64,000 nucleotides of DNA from Anoplolepis gracilipes (lineage: Eukaryota > Arthropoda > Insecta > Hymenoptera > Formicidae): positions 5,444,501 through 5,508,500 of the forward strand of contig NC_132971.1 of assembly GCF_047496725.1 (NCBI RefSeq). Reading direction: 5' to 3'. Of the stretch, positions 40,449 through 50,650 are shown in pieces (position 1 is the first letter of the stretch; each line of letters begins with the position of its first letter). The notes under the pieces were generated by a model. That model searched no databases. It worked only from the letters and a program-made list of their open reading frames with translations, and was not told the DNA's origin. Position numbers and translations under genes: made by a program.

Positions 40449-42056
40449 CATCATAAATAAATATTTCAAACTCTGTTATACGATTCTCTATTATAAAATG
40501 TAGATTTTTTTTTTTACTAACATTCTTGTGATTTACTGTAATTTATTGTAAGATTTGTAATTTAGATTTCGATTTAACGGCTGTTGTATAAACGTCAGTT
40601 TATTCGAAAATATGCAGGTACATTGGAGCTATAATTGCCTTTTTGCATACAAACAATGCGCGTGTTTGAACATACATATTTGCTTCGCTCGAATTCGCCA
40701 AATTGCGTATTTGATATACTTTTATCAACTTTTTTCGCGTAAATACCTTTAGGCGAAAACAAACTGTATATTCTGATAGATAAATGTGAAATACAAAATA
40801 AATCATCGCAAATGTAACTTTTGGAGAAGTAAATAAAAATTTGTAAATTTTAATAAGTAATAATTATTCTTTCGACGGAATACATATGTGTATACATTTT
40901 TCTTTTATAAATGAATTCACAACGTGCTCTCTTATTTCATTAATAAATATCACAACAACTTGAAAAGTTTCTTCCTAAACATTTATCAAAATTGTAAATT
41001 CGATGTAATGCAGCGGCGCGTGTCCACGCTCGATTTTGGTCAACTTGAACAAACGAGGACATTAAATCTAGGGAGGGTCGGTTGCAGAGATTGTATAGAG
41101 CTCTCTCGTAATTTTCAGAGAGTCTGTATAGCAGGTCGAGAGTTTCTCTTCTATTCACGTCGTGGCAATACAGTGGAGAGATGGATCGCAATTAATCGAT
41201 CTATCCCGAAACTACGAAACACTGTCGCGATAACGAATCACCGTGCTGAATGGAGACGCGGTTGCACGAGCAAGTACGCGAATATAATAGCTCGTGGTCT
41301 CTGTTCGCTCTGTGCTTACGAATTTCCTGACGTCCTACCGAGGATTTTTCATCTCTCAACGATGTGAGCTATACGAGGATTTATGACGCTACGGAGCCGA
41401 TATGCTATTCCGCTTCGATCGCGCATGGAAGGTATTTCGTTTTGAATCCAGAGTACGAGGGACGGTTCCTGCTGATAACGCAAAATAACTCGCGTTCATT
41501 CTTCGTTATACGTAGAAGAAAAATTTTTAATATTTGCATATTATCGACTACGTGATGTGTATAATTTACGTTTAATATAACGCGTAATTATAAGTGTAAT
41601 TCATATTTAAATTTTGCTTAATAAATATTTGCGTATAGAATTATGTTTCTTATAATTTTTAAAAATATTTTTTAAAACGAAGCTAAAATAAACATGGGAG
41701 AAAATAGCATTTACATCATTATGATCTTTGCTATTATTACAATAATTATTGTCATAATTTAATGTATTAATTAATTGTAATGTATCAATTAATTTAATGT
41801 ATTATTATTACATTATTATTTTTAAAGAAATGAAATAATAATTTGTTAAATTTTTTATATTTTTATTAGTTAAAAGAATAACTTACGCATATCGGAGAAA
41901 TCATCGACGAGAATGATCTCTTGTATGAGATTCTCCGGCGATCTATCCAGAACGGAATGCACTGTACGCAATAATACGGACCAAGCTTCATTGTGAAAGC
42001 AAATAATTACCGCTGTAGGCGGAAGGTCCTTGAAATATCTACCAGGCTCCTTACAC
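20106..42056 (-). CDS. Pgant9: Polypeptide N-acetylgalactosaminyltransferase, Pgant9-like, 5' end missing
   Basis: Transfers GalNAc from UDP-GalNAc to Ser/Thr of mucin-type proteins in the Golgi. Minus-strand exons: 42056-41887, 34108-33795, 33435-33237, 32899-32730, 31468-31340, one of two alpha-repeat exons (24501-24391 or 23536-23432), 20479-20351 and 20246-20106 (stop TGA). Phases join throughout, giving about 453 aa. GT-A motifs: SVIICFHNEAW-like start (TAVIICFHNEAWSVLL), LVDDFSD, the metal-binding LDSHCEC (DxH), the GalNAc-T motif SPTMAGGLF through FDIWGGENLELSF, and CSHVGHIFRKRSPYKW with the metal histidine. The lectin domain has CLD/QxW-type repeats and ends near FENYDPSKL. The first exon found begins with one base of a split Trp codon before CKEPGRY, so about 150-190 N-terminal residues (anchor, stem, start of catalytic domain) are missing. 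They lie upstream, perhaps beyond the window. The family is certain. Pgant9 rests on remembered similarity and the alternative lectin exons. Confidence 0.93.
21790..21900. repeat. (CA)n microsatellite, (UG)n in the pgant transcript
   Basis: About 76 nt of perfect CA followed by an imperfect continuation. In the pgant pre-mRNA it reads as UG repeats, 1.3 kb before the acceptor of the beta-repeat exon. Confidence 0.95.
23283..23359. repeat. (GA)n microsatellite, (UC)n in the pgant transcript
   Basis: A GA tract with a perfect core of about 42 nt. In the pre-mRNA it is a pyrimidine (UC) tract beginning about 70 nt after the donor of alpha variant 2. Confidence 0.95.
23432..23536 (-). CDS. Pgant9: Pgant lectin alpha-repeat exon, variant 2
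   Basis: A 105-nt (35-codon) exon, phase 0 at both ends, with acceptor CCAACGCAG| and donor |GTATAC. It encodes IRQIASEICIDSPGKSEDL, then a short segment, then GLYPCHRQGGNQ. It shares the ending with variant 1 but has CID in place of CLD, lacks the extra Cys and is net acidic (about -1). Including both exons would duplicate the repeat in frame, so mutually exclusive use is likelier, as described for Drosophila pgant9A/9B. Confidence 0.85.
24391..24501 (-). CDS. Pgant9: Pgant lectin alpha-repeat exon, variant 1
   Basis: A 111-nt (37-codon) exon, phase 0 at both ends, with acceptor AACAAACAG| and donor |GTACAA. It encodes the ricin-type alpha repeat: VRNLGEGGNTCLDSPARK, then an 11-residue segment, then CHRQGGNQ. 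The CLD triad matches the GalNAc-binding Asp position of pgant lectin repeats. Compared with the other variant it is two residues longer, is more basic (about +2 by Arg/Lys minus Asp/Glu) and has an extra Cys (KPCGLYPC). Confidence 0.85.
25434..25720 (-). other. Candidate cryptic exons in pgant intron
   Basis: On the minus strand a 44-nt segment (25720-25677) has acceptor GAAAGCAG| and donor AACGAG|GTATGA. About 240 nt on, TTTATTCCAG| at 25435 opens a second GC-rich segment below it. Read in phase 0 from the preceding pgant exon (ends AVASGE), the pair would add a Thr/Arg/Glu-rich tail and stop soon after, giving a lectin-less enzyme. Read in another phase it gives an Asp-rich peptide. Neither is recognised. 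It may be chance. Confidence 0.25.
28608..28677. repeat. Compound (TA)n-(GT)n-(GA)n microsatellite
   Basis: Three adjoining dinucleotide runs, TA then GT then GA, inside a pgant intron. Confidence 0.85.
34109..37967. other. Pgant intron, part downstream of the transposon
   Basis: About 3.9 kb of AT-rich intron. A mildly CpG-bearing stretch at about 34800-36200 has no long frame. The clear structure is the inverted repeat at 37043-37128. Confidence 0.5.
37043..37128. repeat. Inverted repeat, 22-nt arms
   Basis: Arms 37043-37064 and 37107-37128 are complementary except for one mismatch (CCGTGGAAAAATGATCAAAA against CCATGG...), with 42 nt between. It is a MITE-like fold-back about 0.9 kb from the transposon remnant. 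Confidence 0.8.
37968..39934 (-). mobile_element. Degenerate pogo/jerky-type DNA transposon
   Basis: The minus-strand sequence starts with a psq/CENP-B-type HTH (KRHMLSLEERIEIHQKANAG, about 39870-39810). Apparent repeats of a Tc5/CENP-B-type HTH follow (about 39680-39490, 39460-39290 and 39230-39060), then a DDE_1-type nuclease (KVLLLVDNCVQH, FLPTNTVSLFEPLHSD, about 38560-38420). Damage: a +/-1 shift near 39615-39625, another at a homopolymer near 39254-39260, an in-frame TAA at 38890-38892, and a shift near 38290-38310. Where intact jerky proteins have YNADET, this copy has YNIVKP, so the first catalytic Asp is gone. The third is His (EPLHSD) where EPLD or QPMD is usual. It sits in the 7.8-kb pgant intron in the same orientation. 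Terminal inverted repeats were not found. Inactive by these signs. Confidence 0.85.
40125..40215 (-). repeat. Possible transposable-element tail fragment
   Basis: On the minus strand the segment reads TTGATAAGGACCTAAAGTCG, then GGTCGAAACGTCG, then AATAAAATT. This word order resembles tails of dispersed insect retroelements, from general recall. No coding part is attached. Confidence 0.3.
40397..40447. repeat. (TA)n microsatellite
   Basis: About 50 nt of pure TA in the pgant intron. Confidence 0.95.
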
Positions 42057-43342
42057 CTAAAACACAATGCCAGAATATTCATTAAATTAACTATTATTAA
42101 ATTAACGATATTGTTACAAGTAAAAACTACTATTATTGTTGAAAATATATTTCAATGCATAAATATTATGCTGACAAAGCATAAATATATATCTGCTCTG
42201 TTCATGTTCCGTTAATAAAATTAGCTTTGATAGTAGATTGCGCAATTGTTTGCTGAGCAAACGTTTATATCAGTTTAGTGAAGCCGAATCAAATTCTTGA
42301 TCTGTAGATCGCAACGAAGGGAATGATTACGTGAAACCGTTATGTACCAGAAGATATGTCAGGAAAATACGTTAATACGATTAAGGCAGGGAATGTTTGC
42401 AGACTGAACGCCCATGAGATGTATACTCGCCCGAAGCTTACCACAAAATGAATTCCAGAGATGCAGGATTGCGACTTCCGGACTCGGTTAAACACACAGC
42501 AGATCCGTCGCGGCTTATGGATACAGTAAATAAAAGTTTCCATGTGTCTTTCTTCGGATATTCGCAAGAGAGCTCGCGTTTCTATTTATTAACGTATTCT
42601 CGTCAAATCCTACACAATTGTACATTCATTTATTCAATGTTTGCATTAAGCTCTATTTGCAATTTTATCGCCTACTAATTATGCTTAATACACGCATACA
42701 TTTTGTAAGTCACAATGGATGTAATTAGCTTTAGTATGATTACACGTGTTCCATTTACGAGAACATTATCACAGATTAATTTGAAGTATTCGTTTGCAAT
42801 TAACACATTATAAACTATAACAGAGAATAAATACATTGTATCGTGCTAATGATGCGATTACGAGGAGTGTCATTCGATAACGGCCATTATTGTAACGACC
42901 ATCTGCGAATAATTTCAATTAACAGCTGCCAGCAAACGTTCACCGCTCATGAGAATACTATTTGTCAAATTTCCGATATATCCTTGGTATATCGAAGCGG
43001 ATATCTACTCATGGATGAAATCCCTTCATAACCAGTTTCCGTGACGGGTTAGAGATGCGTTTGTGTCACATCAAACATAAAGTTTAACGTATCTGTATAC
43101 ACATATGCCTCTATGACATTGCAAATAATACAGAAGATACATAGATAACAGTTTAACGTCAAGATTGGTTAATAAAACTGGGTCATAATAAATAACATTT
43201 AATAGCAGCATCGAAAACGATGATAAATCAAATAAAGGAGAGAAGAAAGTAATCAAACATTTCATTGTGCAGATCGAAGAAGTTGCAATCCGATTGTGGA
43301 CACATGAAAAAGAAGATTATTAAAATATGATATTTTGAAGAC

Positions 43343-43348
<6 letters not shown>

Positions 43349-43387
<39 letters not shown>
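43349..43387. repeat. (CT)n microsatellite
   Basis: A CT run of nearly 40 nt in probable pgant intron. Confidence 0.95.
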
Positions 43388-43388
<1 letters not shown>

Positions 43389-43833
43389 ATTGAATTTTCC
43401 GTAAATACATAGTTACAAAAAATGCAAATTTATTTTTACATACACGTATGATTAAGATAATAAAAATATGTTTATGACAGGTGTATGTTTCAAACATATT
43501 TACTACTATGTATTTATTTGATTATAAATTCATAAAAATAACGACATATGTTTTAATCAAAATAGTAGCAAAATAGTAGGTTAAATGAAGATTTAATATA
43601 TCCGATAAAAGTGTCTACCTTAGTAAATGATTTTAGCGCAGACACTCGAGTATTAATGTCTATACAGCTTCTGTTATATGTCACTCTTAAATAAGTTTTC
43701 ATTAATTTCTAGGCCTGTATCATTAAATCTACAAGTACCTAACCTGACAGCTGATATAAGCAGATAATAAGAGATTTCAAATATTTCATGTAATCTTCTC
43801 TGTAAATGAATATTATTCAAAAATGCAACACAT

Positions 43834-43907
43834 CACAATAATTTTATTATATAAGCTTTTAGAATATGTATATAAATCCTAAAAGCTTATATAATCAAAT
43901 TATTGCG
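43834..43907. repeat. Inverted repeat, 29-nt arms, short loop
   Basis: Arms 43834-43862 and 43879-43907 pair with only two mismatches (core TTATATAAGCTTTTAG / CTAAAAGCTTATATAA), with a 16-nt loop between. It is a strong hairpin in either strand, MITE-like or a structured RNA element. Confidence 0.85.
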
Positions 43908-46721
43908 ATATTTTTAGGATATACATAACTTGAAGAACGTAATCAATGTGAAAGTACAATATAGAACAGAGCGATGAGAATTTATTGATTTTCATGTATA
44001 TTCCCTGAAATAATGCTCTATCAGCATAACGCATGCTTCTCAACGTTATCGTTGATCGCATTTATCTGATGCGCTTTAACCATGCATCAGATAAAATTTC
44101 TAAGCTAGAAAAGCGAAAGAGACTCGTGAGCTGAATCAACGTTATTTGCATTTGGATTTCCCTCATTCCGCATTAGTTTGTTTCAATTTTAATAGCAAAG
44201 CTGGTGAAATTTTCATTTTTAAATACGGAACGCTGCGTTTTTAATTTCCAACATTGTCGGGTGATAAATTTTGCAGTAATAAAACTTTCGCGCGGAAAAA
44301 ATTCTACTCGCACTTTGTCATTATTATCACACGTAAATCTTGTAACAATAACACACTTCTTAATCGTCTTTCCTATAAGTCACTTTTAATCCTCCCGTTA
44401 CGAGCATCGTTAAGTTATGGCATTAATATAACTAATGTAACTTATTTGAAAATTATAATTACCGAAATATCAACCTCCTACTGGCATATATGATTTATCA
44501 GCAAGATTATTTCGAGTAGAAAAATCTCTGACGTGTTAAATCTACACGTGGAAAATTATTGGTTTATAATGACATATTAATCAATTAAAGAAATCTAGAG
44601 TTTCCCAGTTTAAAACGTGAAATATTATATCAATATCGTATTTAATACAATGAGTTATTCCATTATTTTAAAATACAGAGAGGAGGAGGGGAGTTTGCTC
44701 ATCAATGCATATTTATACTGCTCGCGCAGCTTGAAAGTAAATCATAGCAATATCGTTACAATCGTATTAATATCGCGAGCGCGCGGCCGCGAATATAAAT
44801 CGCGCACGGCATGGTTCGAACAAAGTGGGAAATCGCTTAAGCCGGTAAACGCATCGATCCTTTCCAGTCGATTGACGTTCAACAGCGATATCCTCTTTCC
44901 CGTCGACAAAAGAGACCCCATTGTTGGACGGTACTCGAGATGGGTAGCTCGAAATCAGCCACGGATATCGAATGAGAAGCGGCTCCTTCGCGCGTTCAGC
45001 ACATTCGGTGATCCACCTCCTCCCCTTTTACAACCTTCCTCTCCATCCCGTTGTCATCCCAATCGCCTAAACCCCGCGAGGCGTTGCGCTCGATCAAACG
45101 CGTCACGTTTCATACTACATCCCCGAAGCCCGCATCCCGGATGTGCAGAATTCTATTTGCAAGTCTCTTCGCCGTAGGCATCTCGCCTGCGGGAATCTTG
45201 ACTTGTCTTCGTTCACGGAAATTGAAGAAATAGGCGTGCGCGAAGTAAGTAAAAGTCAAATACTATGTAGAGAAGGCGCACACCAAGCTTTAGGGAATGA
45301 CGTTACATTGCAAAAAGAATCGACACCCAAGTTGCTATTTTGTTTATGACGAGCTTTTCATAAATTGCGATCAATTGTAACATGAGATTTTCGAAAACGT
45401 GAAATATATTCGAGATGATGGAGATAGATAAATTCGTCAAAAGATTTAAATAGAATAAATTATTTTGAAAGTTTAAATATGTATTAAAAAAGTTAATATA
45501 TAAAAGCAAAAATATAATCTCTGTAAGCGAACAAATATAATCTATTTCTTAAAGTTTAAAAAAAAAGTACGTGTTATAATGGAAGTTATTGATCCGCAAT
45601 ATCCAAGCTTTCATTTCATCCCCTTTACGTACCGCAATACAATCCAAGAAAAACATCTTAAAACTTGCAAGGCTATCAGAAAATACAGAATGAGATCTAG
45701 AATCTAATTTAGTTTCCGAGCGTAATTATATTATTAAAGAAAAACTTCTGCCAAGGGCAGCATTGCAAAATATCTGTTTCAGCATCTCGCAGAGAAAGAT
45801 AAATGAAAGTTTTGTGAAGCTAATTGCGGCTTCTGTGTGAACATCCTTCTTGCCTTTCAAGAATCGTTTGTCTTACGATTATGTTACAACATCCAACGTT
45901 AACGCATTCTTTACAAATAGCTTTGTTTTCTCTTGTATTTAATTTGATTAATATATACTGTCAACGATCTCAAGAAATTGTTATTAATCTCAATAATAAA
46001 TTTTTTTTTCACTTTTCAATTATTGTAGAATTTAATAACATGACAATCCATCACAAATCCGTGACATTTTGTAAGCTCTGATAATATGATACTCGCGCAA
46101 CATTCAAAAGTAATCCCGATCTCAGAAATTGTAAAGCGGAAAAATTGGATGCCTCGCGATATCCCTTGTAAGTTACGCTACATTTGGCACCCTTGGAGAA
46201 TGGCCTCGAATCTAAGGAATCCAGATACCTGGGGATTCTCCGTCATAAGCGATGGATAAGGACGCTTTTCTTGTACGAGGAAAAATCGGGGATCGGGGTA
46301 TCGGGGAAGATAGATCCACATTTTTAAAGAGAACGATACGGATAGAAGAATGACTGGGGAATAGTGCGAACGGCATAATAAAAATGCACGAGCCACGTGA
46401 ACTCGAATCCCGAATGATTATCTGTCATTACAAAGGTCGCGTCTTACAAAGTTTCTAGACGAAAATATACTCGGCCAAGTATTACCGGTAAAATCAAACA
46501 ACAAAAGGTAAAGGCAGCCAACTCCTGCTGAGAATTTATACGAGGAAAGTTGAAATTACTTGGAAGGTAACAGCAGCGCAAAGTCATATCCATTGTAGTA
46601 TGTTATATCCCAAATTGAATTCTACGCTTGCAGTTGGATAACGTAGGAATAGCTATACCCACAAATTTAACCTAATGTCCAGTTTTAGCAATAACGAATA
46701 ATTCATCTCTAGTGCAATTGT

Positions 46722-46726
<5 letters not shown>

Positions 46727-46769
<43 letters not shown>
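46727..46769. repeat. (GA)n microsatellite
   Basis: A pure GA run followed by degenerate A/G sequence to about 46800. Confidence 0.95.
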
Positions 46770-46770
<1 letters not shown>

Positions 46771-47514
46771 AAGAGAGAAAGAGAGAAAGAAAAGAAAAGA
46801 AGGGCAGTTTTATTACATTATTTATAATATAAATATAATTATAATATTATTTATAATCTAAATTTAATTACAATATAAATCACCTAACAAAAAGATACAT
46901 ACAATAATTAATCAAACTTCAAAATGTAATAATTGATCGTTTCGTTTAAGTGCACACAAAATCCTGTATTCAAAGTTAAAAAAATAGATAAATTATATTC
47001 CTTTCCGATTATGATTTGTTTTTATCTAGAAAATTGTACACTCAAGTGTACAAGTACGAAGACGAATGAAATGCATTAAGTAGTAGTTGTTTTCTCGTTG
47101 ACTAGAGTTATTCAACTAATGAGACGTATTTCGCGACGAAAAATCGAGCACAAGTTTTCGCTTAATGAATAATCGTAAGCGTTACATTTTTCAAAATATA
47201 GTCATACATCATACTGTATTACTTTGTTTATTGTTATGCGAAACTCAGTCTCCACGGAGAGAGAAAAATAGGAGCGCGGTTTCAATTAGTGCGGCTCATG
47301 GGAATATAAGGCTGCAAGCTCGCATCCCCACAGAGTGTCGTAAAGATCCGTATAATGGCCCGATGGGGTGCGGACTTTCGGCCTTGGGAGTAAAGGGAGA
47401 TACCCGTGATAAAGTGTTTCTCACTTCTCCTCGTGGGATAGGGTGTTACGTGTACACGCACGTTGCACGAGCACGCGCGAAAGGTACAAGGGTTTTCGCA
47501 CGCGGGCGTGAGCG

Positions 47515-47518
<4 letters not shown>

Positions 47519-47547
<29 letters not shown>
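47519..47547. repeat. (TA)n microsatellite
   Basis: A pure TA run. It sits inside a chance open frame on the + strand, which argues against that frame being a gene. Confidence 0.9.
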
Positions 47548-47553
<6 letters not shown>

Positions 47554-50371
47554 CGAAAAGGTCGGAGTTAACCCGCGAATTATTGTCTCGTTTACTATCG
47601 TATTTAATTTCGTGGGATCTTCGTGAGTCTATATATAAAACGCGGCCTCGGCAGCACGTAACGGTTACGTCAAAGCTCCGTTTGCTGACCGGAATAGAAA
47701 GAACAAATGTTGTTCAAACACGAAGGCTATGCTTCAGTTATACTAACTTCAGTATTATCTAGCCGGTTTTATCATTGCCGGTTAACTTTAACTCTAGCTT
47801 AATTAATTACAGATTTTTTCAAGCGTATACAGATTTCCGAGTTAAATCCGTTTATTGTCGGCGCATCTCTTGTGCGTCTTAATTTTCAGCGAGATAATCG
47901 CGGCAAAAATGCAAAAAAAGAGAAATGTATGAGAATTTCGCCCGTTTTTTATAATGGATTCGTGAAGCATAAATATGTAATGGAAGAAATGAATAATCCG
48001 AGATACGAAAGAGAGATAGATAGATAAGAGAGAGAGGCGGGGAGGGGGGGGAGAGGAGTCGCAAGGCTGCAATCGTTTAAATATTTACAAAGGTTCTGGC
48101 ATGCGAGATATGCGTGAATCAAAGAACTTGCACGCTCCATTTATCGGCTGCTTTCCAAAGGAAGTGATTGAAATTCAATCCTAACGAGACACGTTTGACG
48201 AGACACCCGCTTTGATAACATCACGACGCTCGGAAACGAAAGCTGCCAAAATGTAGAAGCATTTGCCAACGACGACTGTTGGGATCCCGCATAGAAAGTT
48301 GTACGGAAAGCGCGATATACGTCGACATGGAGATTCCATATATGTGCGTGTCATAAAATCCCAAGTGAGCAGGCTGTACGACGGCAGCTTTGTATCTCGA
48401 TATGGCGCTGGTGACACTGGGATGCCCTAGTGGGACCCGAGAGAAAGAATAGAACGTTCTTGATACACGACGGTTTCCAGAGTTTTCTTAGCTTTTGTAT
48501 TCATATCAGATTTTAACGTCTAACAATCTGTTGAGTGCTCTAAATCTTATAAAGATACATTTAAGATTAAGATTTATATTAGAAAAACTAATTTGAGTCT
48601 ACTAATAACTTTTTAAAAGCCCTTTTCAATTAAAAAATAACAAAATTAATTTACATTTTTCGACATCTTGATATCATTCCATTATTTCGTGGTTTAAAAC
48701 GTAAAATTATTTTGCAATGATTTTAGCTTAAAAAAAATTCATATTTATTACTTATCATACAAGAGAGCAGTCTCTCATTTCCATATTTGAAGAAGGTCAT
48801 TATTTAAAAAAATGTAAATAAGAATTCGAAATACACTCTAAAACTCATCATACATTATAATATTTCACAAAGAATTCATTAGAACTTGACAGATTTGTAA
48901 TTGCAGACTTCATCCGGAAATATTAAAACATTTATATAGGATAAGACGTTTTATACATAAAGAGCGATGCATTTTTAAGAACGACATTTCTTTCTTCAGC
49001 ATCGGGATTCTGCGACCTATTGAAAATCTTACAATTTACATAATTTACACAAGTTTGCTCACGTATTTTTAAATTTTCATGGAATGAAATTATATTACAC
49101 CGTTTCATCATGAATAATTAAACATTTTACTTGAGGGTGCAATGATTGTCTAAAATCACCTCAGTCTGAAGTAACGCAAAGTATTAATTCGACAATCTTG
49201 CGCATGTTCTTACGAGCGTCGCGTCGGTCGCGCAAGTTTCATATATACACCTCGTAAAATTTCGCGTACAACAGTTGACAACGATAACATGACAGCTTTG
49301 TGTCCCGAGGCAGTGCTCAGATCGTCTCAGAGACATAACGCGCCTACTATTTCAGTTCCGTGAGTTCTCTTCTCCCTGCTCTCCCGCTGGTAATTCGTAT
49401 ATTGCAGTTACGATTGTACTCCTCCGGATTTATGTTACCGTGGGATTTGCGTCGCAGAAGGGAAATTCCACGCAAACAATCCCAGTTTTTCAGTTTATTA
49501 CCGTTGTTTCGCCGTACTGTGTAATTTTACGTATATCCAATAGCGCAGTTTGCGCGGTTGTTTCCACTTGAAAGTGTCTGACCTATAATGTCAGTTACTA
49601 CTGCATGAAATTTTGGTCAACTCGAAGGACTTAGTAGTTTGACAAATGTTCTGGCCTAATTTAAAACGCATTAAATTTTGCTTAGCATCAAGTTATATCC
49701 ATTAAAATGCATTCAGAATTGCTTTAAATTATTATTTAATATTAAATTGCACATATATAATTATATTTTTCATATAAATAAATACATTTATAATTATACA
49801 AATAAAAAACGCAAATTCTCTCTATATAAGTTTGTAGAATAATTGCAATAGCCATCAGTTGATTGCTAGAGCATTCCAATTAGCCAGTTTTTAATTATTG
49901 TTAACAACTGCAAAGAGCCTCGCGTTTGCAATTACATTTTTTGTGCACACATTTCTCTTTATTAATTAAAAAAAATAATATCAAGCGGTGCAGGAAACAA
50001 AAATGTACACAGGTATAAATAAAATCGACGTGCGTCGATGTATTACGTGCGTGCATTCGAAACAGGAAAAAAAAATAACAACGGAAGGACATGGATCAAT
50101 TTTTGATACTTCCAATCAAACAAATTATCTTAATAATTATTCCGAAAACACAGAGCAATTAATTATCACAATTATCACGGAATGCGTCCGAGAAAAGAGC
50201 GCGCGACAAAGAGTCGAGAGAAAAATGACGTCGCCGTGAACAACTGTAATTCAACGTCACTACATCCTAATTTTTGCACCGTATACGAACGCAATGGCGA
50301 GAGCCTTGGCCGCAGAACCGGACGCGATCGTGGCTTGAAAGCGTTGGAAGGGGATGATGGATTGTGTTTAC

Positions 50372-50650
50372 CTGTAATGAGTAAACATCCTCGCGCGCTC
50401 TGCCATCACTCGTGGTGAGTGTCGGGGAGGAGAATGGTTCGTGACGGTGAGCCGGCTCGCTAACAAGCATCCTCGTTTGCATCCTATTTCTATACCTTTC
50501 GCAAACTCTACCTGCACTCGCGTTACCATCAGCACCAACGGAGTTAGTAGTCATTGAATTCGCGCGTTCATGGAAGTGCACCAGCGAGGAATACGCGACT
50601 GTGCAAGCGAGTAGCAAGACATATGAGAACACATATACTACTATTAGTAG
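50372..50650 (-). CDS. Candidate membrane-anchor exon, possibly of pgant
   Basis: On the minus strand a frame open from about 50675 gives a hydrophobic run of about 24 residues (around LLIVVYVFSYVLLLACTVAY). A polar segment HFHERANSMTTNS with Ser/Thr/Ala/Gly follows, up to a good donor ATTACAG|GTAAAC at 50372/50371. A short cytoplasmic part, one membrane span and a polar stem fit a type II Golgi enzyme such as a GalNAc-transferase. It lies upstream of the pgant exons on the same strand and ends in phase 0. There is no in-frame ATG before the span, so a further 5' exon would be required (a possible acceptor ends ...AGTAG| near 50640). It is unproven and could be chance. Confidence 0.35.

Larger units (their letters stand above)
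42057..50371. other. Upstream of the first found pgant exon, no certain gene
   Basis: About 8.3 kb, probably intron of pgant because the gene's 5' exons are still missing. GC-richer islands lie at 44700-45250, 47165-47480 and 48050-48470. Their frames show no family motif, and I could not find the missing catalytic-domain exon (expected to end in a split Trp codon). Repeats: CT (43349-43387), GA (46727-46769) and TA (47519-47547), plus the fold-back at 43834-43907. Confidence 0.5.

Noticed and set aside
40924..41555. Plus-strand frames in a CpG-rich patch of the pgant intron
   Set aside because: Antisense to the gene, no domain, and open in both strands.
44617..45177. 186-codon plus-strand frame, the longest there
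   Set aside because: Composition is Arg/Ser/Pro-rich from a GC island preceded by AT-rich codons; no homologue recognised and no splice support.
47165..47762. Plus-strand frames of 153 and 99 codons
   Set aside because: They run through a TA microsatellite, giving alternating Tyr-Ile, which is typical of chance frames.
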